A stretch of DNA of 64,000 nt from Martinezella rhizogenes. Its GTDB lineage: Bacteria; Pseudomonadota; Alphaproteobacteria; Rhizobiales; Rhizobiaceae. This document shows positions 1 through 7,546 of the stretch, in pieces. Numbering within the stretch: position 1 is the first letter of the stretch; the number at the start of each line of letters is the position of its first letter. Made by a program: the position numbers and the translations under genes. The stretch lies in the NCBI RefSeq assembly GCF_007002745.1, contig NZ_SGNY01000013.1, positions 62,001 to 126,000 on the forward strand, given 5' to 3'. The notes under the pieces are model-generated. The model ran no database searches. It was not told the origin of the DNA and saw only the letters and a list, made by a program, of their open reading frames with translations.

Positions 1-104
1 CCGACCGGTTGGCCGGGTTCGGCGGCACTGAACAAGAATTCGGCGCCAGATTTGACGGAGATCCTGAGAATGCTGATGTGTTTTACTGGCGGGATGAGGG
101 CGGT

Positions 105-902
105 ATGAGTAACCGATTTGACAAAATCAGTATCGTTGAACGCTTCGGTCTGGACCCTCGCGGCCGTATCATGGACAATCTGGCAACCGTTGAGAGTCGC
201 ATACATGCGGCCTGCGACCGAGTTGGGCGGCCCCGCTCATCGGTTCGGCTCCTTCCGGTAACAAAGACCCTCCCTGCCGAGATTGTTCGCTTAGCCATTG
301 ATATAGGCATGACAACGCTCGGCGAGAACAAGGTACAAGAGGCCGTGGGAAAGTCGCAATCACTGATGGGTCTCGGCGTGCGGTGGTGTGTGATCGGTCA
401 CCTCCAGACCAACAAAGTTAAACAGCTTGTTTCGTTTGCCTCCGAATTTCAGGCTCTTGACAGTCTCCGGCTCGCCAGTCTCCTGAATGAGCGTCTTATT
501 GAGGCTGGACGCACGCTCGATGTCTTCGTGCAGGTCAACACCTCTGGTGAAGCGAGCAAGTACGGCATTCTGCCGGACGAGGTTGCCGCCTTAGTCGCTG
601 AGCTACCCCACTTTCCGGCGCTGCGGCCGAGGGGACTGATGACGCTGGCTATCCTTAAGGGACGTCCAGATGAGGTCCGCGGATGCTTCCGGCGCTTGCG
701 GGAGGTGCGGGATAGGCTACAGAGGTCGTACCCCGGATGTGGCATTGAGTTGCTCTCTATGGGGATGACCAGCGACTTCGAGATCGCCATAGAGGAGGGT
801 GCTGATATCGTGCGTGTAGGCCAAGCGATCTTTGGAAAGCGCCCGACAAAGGACGGCTATTTTTGGCCGGGTCTCCCGCTGAACACTCGTAGGACAGATT
901 AG
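105..902 (+). CDS. YggS/PROSC-family pyridoxal-phosphate-binding protein
   Basis: This protein belongs to the YggS/PLPBP family, cytosolic proteins that bind pyridoxal 5'-phosphate and help PLP homeostasis; no firm catalytic reaction is known for the family. The PLP lysine lies in LLPVTKT, followed by the family signature LGENKVQEA, the WCVIGHLQTNKVK block, and a C-terminal LSMGMTSDFEIAIEEGADIV block that binds phosphate. I start at 105 because GAGGG sits just upstream. The family core begins at ATG 171 (MDNLATVESR), a plausible alternative start without a clear ribosome site. The frame is open from position 9, so a longer N-terminus cannot be excluded. It is unusual to find this housekeeping-type gene on a transfer region beside luxR/luxI; a link to quorum sensing is only inference. 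Confidence 0.9.
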   Translation: MSNRFDKISIVERFGLDPRGRIMDNLATVESRIHAACDRVGRPRSSVRLLPVTKTLPAEIVRLAIDIGMTTLGENKVQEAVGKSQSLMGLGVRWCVIGHLQTNKVKQLVSFASEFQALDSLRLASLLNERLIEAGRTLDVFVQVNTSGEASKYGILPDEVAALVAELPHFPALRPRGLMTLAILKGRPDEVRGCFRRLREVRDRLQRSYPGCGIELLSMGMTSDFEIAIEEGADIVRVGQAIFGKRPTKDGYFWPGLPLNTRRTD

Positions 903-931
903 CTTGTTCAAGGCCGTGTCAGGTCTGCGGC

Positions 932-949
932 TATGTGCCTTTGCACATA
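932..949. promoter_or_regulatory. 18-bp palindrome upstream of luxR (lux-box-like)
   Basis: The sequence TATGTGCCTTTGCACATA has perfect 7-bp arms (TATGTGC/GCACATA) around CTTT. It lies about 160 bp before the luxR start and 30 bp after the YggS stop. The arms match the ATGTGC/GCACAT arms of TraR tra boxes, but the spacing is two bases shorter than in the classical 18-mer. No T-run follows, so a terminator is unlikely. Binding by the adjacent LuxR protein is inference. Confidence 0.45.
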
Positions 950-1111
950 CGCCAAATTCGGCAGCCGAAAACTCCGACATACCGGTCGGCAAAGATGGCG
1001 TAGTTGTGTTTCGATGGTTAACCGGCCAATTCAACCGGGCTGACAGTTGTTGAGCAAAATCACAAGTGAGTGATAGTATTTTTTCTATTTAATATAGAAG
1101 TGAGGGGGACG

Positions 1112-1849
1112 GTGGAAGTGGAACAACTCGATCGTTCCGAGAAGATACTTAGAGAAATCGGTGCGGCACCGTCAGTCGAAAGTGCTCTATCAGTGTTCCA
1201 GCGGGCTTACGATATCGATTTCGTAACCTACCATCTGGCGCTGACGGTTGCTGATGTTGTCGATACCCCTTTCGTGCGCACCACCTACAACGCCAAATGG
1301 GTATCTCGCTACTTACTGCGCGATTACGTCAAAATCGATCCAATACTTCGTGAAGGCCTCGTCCGGCAGATGCCCTTCGACTGGCGCGAAGTCGAAGTAC
1401 CGAGCTCAGCCTATGGCTTTCTTCTGGACGCGCACAATCACGGGATTGGCCCTAATGGGTTCTCCATTCCTATCATCGATAAGGCGCGTCGAGCTCTCTT
1501 TTCTGTCAATTCGCACAAAGCCGGGGAGGAATGGGGTGCAAGCATCAGACAATTCTGGAATGAATGGCGGGACTTGGCGGTTCTTATCCATCACAAGGCC
1601 ATCTTCGAACTTCACGGCGAGCACGACCCGGTCCCACAGCTATCCAGTCGTGAAATCGAATGCCTGCATTGGACTGCTCTTGGGAAAGACAGCATCGACA
1701 TTGCTGTCATGTTGAAGCTCTCGGAGCACACGACGAGAGCCTACATCAAGTCGGCTCGGCACAAACTGGGTGGCGGTTCGATCACATTTACGATCGCGCG
1801 TGCGATACAGCTTCGACTGATCAATCCTTTTGGCAATACCCCCAATTGA
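1112..1849 (+). CDS. LuxR-family acyl-homoserine-lactone-responsive regulator
   Basis: This is a quorum-sensing transcription factor with an N-terminal autoinducer-binding domain and a C-terminal GerE-type helix-turn-helix. The binding domain shows the invariant W, Y, D, P and W pattern in WVSRYLLRDYVKIDP and PFDW. The DNA-binding end (LSSREIECLHWTALGKDS, then SEHTTRAYIKSARHKLG) is a full LuxR HTH. I chose GTG 1112 because GAGGGGG lies just upstream; an ATG at 1070 would add 14 hydrophobic residues and lacks a site. The gene is noticeably more AT-rich than the T4SS genes. The cognate synthase gene follows 73 bases later, so the pair is probably a self-contained sensor for plasmid transfer, comparable to TraR/TraI but not a close copy. 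Confidence 0.93.
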   Translation: MEVEQLDRSEKILREIGAAPSVESALSVFQRAYDIDFVTYHLALTVADVVDTPFVRTTYNAKWVSRYLLRDYVKIDPILREGLVRQMPFDWREVEVPSSAYGFLLDAHNHGIGPNGFSIPIIDKARRALFSVNSHKAGEEWGASIRQFWNEWRDLAVLIHHKAIFELHGEHDPVPQLSSREIECLHWTALGKDSIDIAVMLKLSEHTTRAYIKSARHKLGGGSITFTIARAIQLRLINPFGNTPN

Positions 1850-1895
1850 GGGTACCATCGTGGGGAATTTATTGTTTCTCGTGGAAACCTCATGA

Positions 1896-1919
1896 TGCCT
1901 CCCATCAATGATGGAGGCA
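1896..1919 (+). promoter_or_regulatory. Hairpin enclosing the luxI ribosome binding site
   Basis: Bases 1896-1919 form a near-perfect palindrome: TGCCTC-(C)-CATCA, a single A, then TGATGGAGGCA. The GGAGG ribosome site of luxI (1913-1917) lies in the right arm and the luxI ATG (1923) follows directly. Folding of the mRNA would hide the ribosome site. A DNA operator role is an alternative. Confidence 0.6.
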
Positions 1920-1922
1920 AAC

Positions 1923-2588
1923 ATGTATCTTCTCTTACAGGCTCAAGAATATCACAGGCATGTCGACCTCCTCGATCAGTCCTTCCGGCTGAGAAAGCGG
2001 GTTTTTGCGGACCAACTCGGTTGGGATGTGTCAGTGTCTGGCCCGTATGAAAGGGATCGCTACGACGAACTCCACCCTGCCTATCTCATATGGTGTAGCG
2101 ATGACCGGCAGGTACTCTACGGTTCGGTCAGACTTATGCCCACAACGGGCCCTACTCTTCTCTACGATGTCTTTCGCGAGACATTTCCGAATGCTTGCGA
2201 TCTCGTTGCGCCCGGCATTTGGGAAGGAACCCGCATGTGTATCGATGAAGAAACTGTTGCTCGCAACTTTCCCGACATGCGTCCAGATCGTGCTTTTTGC
2301 CTGCTTCTCCTTGCGCTATGCGAAGTCGCCCTCGACCATGGCATCGATACACTGATCTCGAATTACGAACCGCACATGCGCAGGTACTATAAACGCGCCG
2401 GTGCAGAGTTTGATGAGCTTGGTCGTGCCGATGGCTATGGAAGGTTTGCGGTATGCTGCGGAGCATTCGAGGTTTCGCAACGCGTCTGCAGCCAAATGCG
2501 GTTGAGATTGCAGATTACTCAGCCCTTGTATGCAGGCAGTTCATTCGCGGCGCGGGAGCCTGAAACGCCGGTGCTTTTGACCGCTTGA
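1923..2588 (+). CDS. LuxI-family acyl-homoserine-lactone synthase
   Basis: The enzyme makes N-acyl-homoserine lactone from S-adenosylmethionine and an acyl-ACP. Family residues are visible: FRLRKRVFADQLGWDV (Arg, Phe and Trp of the N-terminal motif), ERDRYDE, the core SVRLMPTTGPTLL, and the WEGTR motif with the conserved Glu and Arg. At 221 residues it has the usual length. ATG 1923 is preceded by GGAGG at the right distance; two earlier in-frame ATGs (1908, 1911) lie inside the hairpin arm and would overlap the ribosome site. The gene follows luxR in the same orientation. The acyl chain cannot be predicted. The C-terminal 25 residues extend past the usual fold end. Confidence 0.95.
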   Translation: MYLLLQAQEYHRHVDLLDQSFRLRKRVFADQLGWDVSVSGPYERDRYDELHPAYLIWCSDDRQVLYGSVRLMPTTGPTLLYDVFRETFPNACDLVAPGIWEGTRMCIDEETVARNFPDMRPDRAFCLLLLALCEVALDHGIDTLISNYEPHMRRYYKRAGAEFDELGRADGYGRFAVCCGAFEVSQRVCSQMRLRLQITQPLYAGSSFAAREPETPVLLTA

Positions 2589-2666
2589 ACTATGGCAATC
2601 GCGCGGGTCGGGAAGGGCGTCGCTGCCCTTGTAAATGTAAGGTACTGAACGTTTTGGTCATCAGAC

Positions 2667-3323
2667 ATGAATAGCAATGGCAGAGCATTCCGGAGAATTG
2701 GGTCTATCGGCCTTGTCATCTTCGAGCGAGATGGCACCCTTTTGAGACGGAACAATCCGCCTCGGGATTTCATGCTGGGTGATATCAGCAACGACTTCGT
2801 CCAAATGCTACAGCACCTGCGACGGATCGGCGTAAGGTTCGGGTTCATCTCGGATGCAAGGGGGATGGACGTCGGCACTCACGGCCCGGCAGAATTCGGA
2901 GCCCTCACCGGAAGACTCGACAAATTGCTGCAGATCCGGAACGCGATGCCCGATTTCTGGATGACATGGGGTATTTCTCCGCAAGGAATACGAAAGATAC
3001 CCCAAGCGGACGAGGCGCAACGAGGTACGGATGGATTGATCCCCGCGATGATCTTACACGCCGTTGAGTGGTATGGTGTAGACAAGAAGGACGCCATATT
3101 TGTCACCAGCACTGCTGTTAGGCTGCTTGCGGCAACCAGCGCCAACATATCGTCTATCCAGTATTCTGGATTGCCGGAGGATCGAACGATCCGGGTTTGG
3201 AGAGAAATGGAACGACAATATTTTAATCGGTCCCCGACCGTGAACGCGCAACAGCTTAACACTGAGATTCAACGGATTTTGGGACTGAGCCGCCAGTCAG
3301 CCAAATGCAATGAACAAGGATGA
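2667..3323 (+). CDS. HAD-like protein lacking the catalytic Asp
   Basis: The fold looks like the small HAD phosphatases of the GmhB/HisB type. Motif I reads VIFERDGTL, where those enzymes have DRDG(T/V)L, so the nucleophilic first Asp is replaced by Glu. A motif II-like FISDARGM follows, and a late segment (DAIFVTSTAVRLLAATSANI) sits where motif IV Asp residues normally lie but lacks the DD/GDxxxD pattern. It is therefore probably not an active phosphatase. It follows luxI by 78 bases and converges on the relaxase gene with 11 bases between stops. The role is unknown; a regulatory or binding function tied to quorum sensing is conceivable. Confidence 0.6.
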   Translation: MNSNGRAFRRIGSIGLVIFERDGTLLRRNNPPRDFMLGDISNDFVQMLQHLRRIGVRFGFISDARGMDVGTHGPAEFGALTGRLDKLLQIRNAMPDFWMTWGISPQGIRKIPQADEAQRGTDGLIPAMILHAVEWYGVDKKDAIFVTSTAVRLLAATSANISSIQYSGLPEDRTIRVWREMERQYFNRSPTVNAQQLNTEIQRILGLSRQSAKCNEQG

Positions 3324-3334
3324 GTATCATCCAC

Positions 3335-5356
3335 TCAGCGGCTCCGGTCGCGATCCTTTTCCTGAGGCGGACGAAGTTTTATCGACTTCTGTGACTCGTG
3401 AGACTGTCGCTGAGGCTTTTCACGCTTTGGATCTGGCCGATCCGCTTCCGGCCTGTCATATTCGGCGTTGGAGCGCGCGATGCGTGATTGATCAAGCGAT
3501 CGGTTGTTCGAACTCTTGTTGACGACACCCTGCTCCGCAACATGATCGCGGCCGGCTGCCGATTTCGTCGCCAAACTGTTCACGCTGCTTTTCTGTTGAC
3601 CCGCGGCATCACGATCGCGGTTTTTGACCACCCGTGAGTCAAGCTGCAGCCCAACGACCTTCGCAATAATCTTCGTCGCCTGTTCGAAGATCAGTCGATC
3701 GGCGGGGTTGGCGATCTTGGTGGCGAGGCTCACTGCGGTGTTCGCCAGTGTCTCCTTCGCAGCCTTCGCCTGGGCAGCGCTGATAGGTGTCGATCTCAGC
3801 ATGTGCTCTTCTCCTTTCTCGTTTGTTGGGTCACGACCGGCGCGGACCGCTGTCTCAAGCCGCCGGTATTCATGTTGGAGGCCTATCGACAGGTCCTGGC
3901 TAAGTTCGCGCGCCGTGCTGGGCGCAGACCGATTCTTCCCTATCTCGTCCAACATTTTCAGAATGAGCCCAACTGCGCGCCGGCTCTGATCAAGCCGCTT
4001 TTGTGCATCCTGCAATCTGGGGGCTGTCGGCGTATCGCGGACCTTCGCCAGAACTTTGTCGACGACGTTGCTTGGGGCCGTGGCTCCCATCCGGCGGAAC
4101 ATTTCCCATTCCCAGCGCTTGACGGGCGGAGGGCCTGCCCGCTCAAGCCGCTTCTGACGGTCGATCGGGATGCCCCGTTCGCGTGCCTTGTCGGCGAAAC
4201 GCAGCCGCCATTCCGTAAAGTCGCGGATGTTCGGATTGAGCATCTTGCCACTGGAATTTCGTAGCGCAACGATCACATGCATGTGTGGATGCTTGTCGAG
4301 AGCATTGCGATTATGGACGGCATAGGCATAACGGTGCCCGGCGAATTGTTCTCTTAGAAAATCACGCCCGGCAGAAACAAGCCGATCGCGATCGACAGTT
4401 GCCGGTCCTGACAGCAACAGGTGCATGAAATCTCGCGGCTGACGGGTTTGCATGAGGGCACCGACGACTTTCCCTTCTGCCGTCAGCTGTTTGTGATCCG
4501 CAGTGGTGATTTCGCGCCGCTCAGCGCCATGGAGGTAACGTCCGCTCCTGCCTGGACGCTCCTCGACATGCGTCGTCGTAGAAAGCGTTACCTCCGCGCC
4601 CCTGCGCTGCATGGCGTGCAGAGTTGCCGTTAACCCCTTTGGACCTGAAGAAAACTCAGCGGGGTATCGAGAAATCGGCGTAATTCCCTCCTTCCGGAGA
4701 GCTTGATCCACGCGTCCGTCGATCGCATGCGCCACGTCGAGTTCTCCTGGAATGCGATTGCTGCTGCTTCGATCCGACCTGTCCTTCTTCTCGTGAGCAA
4801 TTACCAGGGCGAAATGCAATCTTGTTTGCCCGTTTACGCCATCGCTGACACTGAAGGCGTAAGTTCTTGCAGGGTCGCCGGCTTTATGGAAACCGTCGGC
4901 AGCGAGTGAAGCAAGTGCGCGGGCTACGCCTTCCCGGCGGGTGTTTTCAAGCTCGTAAGTCAGACGCAGCACGTCGCTGCTCCCCTTGCGATTGCCGAAA
5001 TCCCTCTCCCATGAACGCACCGCTTGGTTTAGATCCGATACTTCGCGACCATCCTGATCGAGCGCCTTTTCTTCCTTGCTCTGGTAGGCAAGCACGTTAT
5101 GGGCCGAACCCGCGCCGGCACCATAGGAAAGGACCTTCACCACCACTGCATTGTTGCCTGTAGCACGACTGATCGCCGAGGCAGCACCAGCATGTGTCGT
5201 CGACGGTCGTTTGCTCTGGCCGGCTGCCGGTCGTTTTCCCCCTCCTCCTCCGCCGCCTCCACGTCGGCGCAGATCGTCTTCGATCAAATCAAGATAGCTC
5301 GGTAGTCGCCGACCTTCGGGTCTAGACTTCGAGGGATTTCTGGAGACCTCGTTCAT
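3335..5356 (-). CDS. VirD2-like (MOBP-type) relaxase
   Basis: The relaxase nicks oriT and stays covalently bound to the 5' end of the transferred strand. The N-terminus is disordered with an eight-glycine run (about residues 34-41). A first conserved block, VVVKVLSYGAGAGSAHNVLAYQ, resembles relaxase motif I and contains candidate active-site tyrosines. The metal-binding block is HRYAYAVHNRNALDKHPHMHV (about 345-365), where HPHMH is the histidine motif III; LNPNIRDFTEWRLRFA continues as in VirD2 relatives. The C-terminal 200 residues are basic and low in complexity. The reading frame starts 35 bases inside the end of the upstream small gene, which suggests translational coupling. Between the two conserved blocks lies an insertion of about 250 residues not found in classical VirD2. 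Confidence 0.85.
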   Translation of the reverse strand: MNEVSRNPSKSRPEGRRLPSYLDLIEDDLRRRGGGGGGGGKRPAAGQSKRPSTTHAGAASAISRATGNNAVVVKVLSYGAGAGSAHNVLAYQSKEEKALDQDGREVSDLNQAVRSWERDFGNRKGSSDVLRLTYELENTRREGVARALASLAADGFHKAGDPARTYAFSVSDGVNGQTRLHFALVIAHEKKDRSDRSSSNRIPGELDVAHAIDGRVDQALRKEGITPISRYPAEFSSGPKGLTATLHAMQRRGAEVTLSTTTHVEERPGRSGRYLHGAERREITTADHKQLTAEGKVVGALMQTRQPRDFMHLLLSGPATVDRDRLVSAGRDFLREQFAGHRYAYAVHNRNALDKHPHMHVIVALRNSSGKMLNPNIRDFTEWRLRFADKARERGIPIDRQKRLERAGPPPVKRWEWEMFRRMGATAPSNVVDKVLAKVRDTPTAPRLQDAQKRLDQSRRAVGLILKMLDEIGKNRSAPSTARELSQDLSIGLQHEYRRLETAVRAGRDPTNEKGEEHMLRSTPISAAQAKAAKETLANTAVSLATKIANPADRLIFEQATKIIAKVVGLQLDSRVVKNRDRDAAGQQKSSVNSLATKSAAGRDHVAEQGVVNKSSNNRSLDQSRIARSNAEYDRPEADRPDPKREKPQRQSHESQKSIKLRPPQEKDRDRSR

Positions 5357-5714
5357 CGTGTTTCCTGATCAGCTCGACAATGTAAGATGACGGCCGAACA
5401 AAGGCGGCATCGCGGACGGCGTCGATGGCCCCCATCACCTCGTCCAGCTTCTGTGAAATCAACCTTGTCCCCTCAGCCAATCCGACGTCTTGCGCCAACA
5501 ACTCCTCATTGCGCCAGGCAAGTTCGCGAAGAAACTGGTGCATGTTTGCCATTTGCCGATCATGTTCTTCGAGCATTGCGGGAACATGCATGATCTCCCT
5601 GGTGACGATCAGTTTGGCGACGATGTTGACAGAGACGTCGAGCCGTCCGGCTAGTGCATCGACATTGCTTAAGATGTGATCCGGCAGACGAAACATGATG
5701 GGCGGGTGTCGCAT
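5322..5714 (-). CDS. Small relaxosome-accessory candidate
   Basis: This 130-residue protein is not from a family I can name. Its N-terminus (MFRLPDHILSNVDALAGRLDVSVNIVAKLIV) has the strand-helix-helix look of a ribbon-helix-helix DNA-binding domain, followed by a helical middle part and a basic end. It overlaps the relaxase start by 35 bases and follows the next gene by 5 bases, the usual place for MobC/VirD1-like oriT-binding helpers. That role is inferred from position. A later start at ATG 5696 is possible. Confidence 0.6.
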   Translation of the reverse strand: MRHPPIMFRLPDHILSNVDALAGRLDVSVNIVAKLIVTREIMHVPAMLEEHDRQMANMHQFLRELAWRNEELLAQDVGLAEGTRLISQKLDEVMGAIDAVRDAAFVRPSSYIVELIRKHDERGLQKSLEV

Positions 5715-5719
5715 GCGGT

Positions 5720-6121
5720 CTAGAGCCCCCTTGCCTTCAGCGCCTCGAGGATGAGCCTGTGTGTCGCCGATGACAGTTGCTCATGGCTCTCCAACGACAC
5801 TCGGAAAATCTTGGTCAACACGTCGTCGTCGATGTAGAGCGATATCCGTTTTCGTTTGCCGGACACGCCAGCCGCCTTTGCGGGCGCCGTCGCCACAGGT
5901 CGTTCCTTGCGTTCTTGCCTGGCTGGGGTGTGGGCCTTAGGTACATTGGCCGCAGAAGGCGCGGTTTCCTCTCCTTGGGCATCACCATCGGGCATGAGTG
6001 TGTCGAGGTCGATGGTCGTCGGCATATACGATGTCGCGGCCTCCTGAACATCCTTAGACTCCTCTTCGCGGGATCGGGCAAGGGCGAGAATGTTTCCGGC
6101 AGGCGTTCTTTCCCTCGACAT
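5720..6121 (-). CDS. RHH-like small DNA-binding candidate
   Basis: This is a 133-residue protein with a long, charged, probably disordered N-terminal two thirds and a compact C-terminus: KRKRISLYIDDDVLTKIFRV, followed by a helix ending EALKARGL. The pattern of a basic beta strand and two helices resembles ribbon-helix-helix domains such as those of ParG/CopG-type partners of ParA ATPases. It lies 3 bases after the VirC1-like gene and 5 bases before the relaxase helper gene, so all four are almost surely one operon. It could serve partition, oriT binding or autorepression; the sequence does not decide. Confidence 0.6.
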   Translation of the reverse strand: MSRERTPAGNILALARSREEESKDVQEAATSYMPTTIDLDTLMPDGDAQGEETAPSAANVPKAHTPARQERKERPVATAPAKAAGVSGKRKRISLYIDDDVLTKIFRVSLESHEQLSSATHRLILEALKARGL

Positions 6122-6124
6122 CGT

Positions 6125-6874
6125 TTAGGCGGCCTCCGCCTGCAGAAGCCCGATGAACTCGTTGTTGATCCTCTTCACAAGATCGATTGCGTCAAGCACG
6201 CTTTCCGATGCCCTGCGCTTGGCCGACGGCGTCAACGACGGATTGTCTGCGATGCCCGCAAGCTTGGAGTAAAGGGAACCATAACCGGCCCCGACATCGC
6301 TGAAATGATTGCTCTTGCGCACGACCGTCTCGACCATGGGTATCCGGCCGCTCGTCAGGATGGCATGAACCTCGGGAAGGGACCGATTGTGTTTAAGGGC
6401 GATCATGTCGATGTAGTTCCAGATCGCCGCGTAGGGGATCGGTCCCCTGTCCCGCTTCCGGCCGATCTCGGTCAGGATCGTTGCCACCTTGATCGCTGAG
6501 GTCGCGGCTGTCGGTTCGGGAATGACGGGAATGAGGATTGCATCGCACTCGTGGTAAACCTCGATCGCGCGCTGATGCACGTAGCCGCCGACATCGTAGA
6601 TCCGGATGTCCGCGTCTGGGGCCTTGTCGAGCCGCTCACGAAACCTGTCTCCAGGCCCTACGCGCAAATGTAACAACGTCCCGTCGGTCGGCAAAAGCCC
6701 CCGCTTCATGGAGACATTATACCAGCGCGTCGATGATTCCTGCTCGTCGCAATCGATCAGAAGCGTCCTGTGGCCTTGCTGCGCAAACTCCGCAGCAAGA
6801 TTGACGTTCAGGGTCGATTTTCCGGCGCCGCCCTTGAAAGTCGATATGGCGAGCGAAAGAGGTTTGACTGTCAT
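6125..6874 (-). CDS. ParA/VirC1-like ATPase
   Basis: The protein has the deviant Walker A motif FKGGAGKST near residue 13, a LLIDCDEQ segment (Walker A') and an IYDVGGYV segment in the Walker B region, all as in ParA/MinD ATPases. At 249 residues it is short, without an N-terminal HTH, as in VirC1 and small ParA (type Ib) proteins. Because it heads the relaxase operon, I favour a VirC1-like role: gathering the relaxosome at the cell pole or at the VirD4 coupling protein. A partition role with the RHH-like neighbour downstream is the main alternative. The promoter must lie in 6875-7017. Confidence 0.85.
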   Translation of the reverse strand: MTVKPLSLAISTFKGGAGKSTLNVNLAAEFAQQGHRTLLIDCDEQESSTRWYNVSMKRGLLPTDGTLLHLRVGPGDRFRERLDKAPDADIRIYDVGGYVHQRAIEVYHECDAILIPVIPEPTAATSAIKVATILTEIGRKRDRGPIPYAAIWNYIDMIALKHNRSLPEVHAILTSGRIPMVETVVRKSNHFSDVGAGYGSLYSKLAGIADNPSLTPSAKRRASESVLDAIDLVKRINNEFIGLLQAEAA

Positions 6875-7017
6875 GAAATCCGCACCCTTTGAGCCGAAGC
6901 CGATGTTACGATCAACCGATCCCGCTCACGCGCACACGTTCGAAAGCGGAAGATCGAAATCCGTTCAATTCGGCAAGTTGCCTTCGTTCTCCACATGACA
7001 AGAGGGAAACGCGTTCT
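6875..7017. other. Intergenic region before the relaxase operon (possible oriT/promoter)
   Basis: This 143-bp gap separates the VirC1-like gene from the small membrane-protein gene. It must hold the relaxase operon promoter unless transcription comes through from 7.4 kb. The origin of transfer often lies beside such operons, but I could not recognise a nic site or a strong inverted repeat here; only a weak TTCGA...TCGAA pair is visible near 6940. Confidence 0.3.
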
Positions 7018-7413
7018 TTACCGGCCGCGAAGCTTTGCTAGTGCTTCATCCTGACGTCGGGCTGCGATGACCCCCTCATTGATCCGCATAATGTCGCGCT
7101 CACGTAATGCCTCGGTAAGTGGATCTCTCACTGGCCAGAAACGGAGAATTGGCAGGATAAGCAGCAAGAACGCGGTGATTGTCGCAGCCTTGAACCATGC
7201 CGATCGCTCATTGAGATCCGAAGCCCACTGCCAAATGTTCTCGGTCGTTTCAAGCGGCAGAAAGGCATAGGAAAACGTCAAGACTACCCAGTAGCCGACG
7301 AAGGCCGCAACCAGAATGCATGCCGCTGACACCAGTAGAAAACACGCAATCCGGATCAACAACCAAACAGCACGGAACGGAAGTGTGAAGACCGTGAGTG
7401 CCTTCCGATACAT
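7018..7413 (-). CDS. Small inner-membrane protein of unknown function
   Basis: This protein of about 131 residues has two predicted membrane segments: one near residues 10-45 (PFRAVWLLIRIACFLLVSAA and the following AFVGYWVVLTF) and one around FKAATITAFLLLILPILRFW. A charged cytosolic tail follows. I use ATG 7413 because AAGAGG lies six bases upstream; the frame is open to 7437. It lies upstream of the VirC1-relaxase operon in the same direction and is divergent from the exported-protein cluster. It shares the intergenic region with the palindrome at 7488-7503. I do not recognise the family. Confidence 0.6.
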   Translation of the reverse strand: MYRKALTVFTLPFRAVWLLIRIACFLLVSAACILVAAFVGYWVVLTFSYAFLPLETTENIWQWASDLNERSAWFKAATITAFLLLILPILRFWPVRDPLTEALRERDIMRINEGVIAARRQDEALAKLRGR

Positions 7414-7487
7414 TGCCATCCTCTTATCCCCACACACAAATCGAACGTCTGAACAACCTTACCTCAGTTTTCAAAACTTTTCCATAC

Positions 7488-7503
7488 TTGCACTACAGTA
7501 CAA
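7488..7503. promoter_or_regulatory. Transfer-regulon palindrome, copy 1
   Basis: TTGCACTACAGTACAA is a palindrome of the form TTGYACT-N2-ARTRCAA. It lies 44 bp before the start of the exported-protein cluster and 75 bp from the divergent membrane-protein gene. The same pattern recurs at 28428-28443 and 29915-29930. Confidence 0.65.
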
Positions 7504-7546
7504 TTTCGTGCATGTTCAAAAAAGTCAACAGGTGACGGATGCGAAC

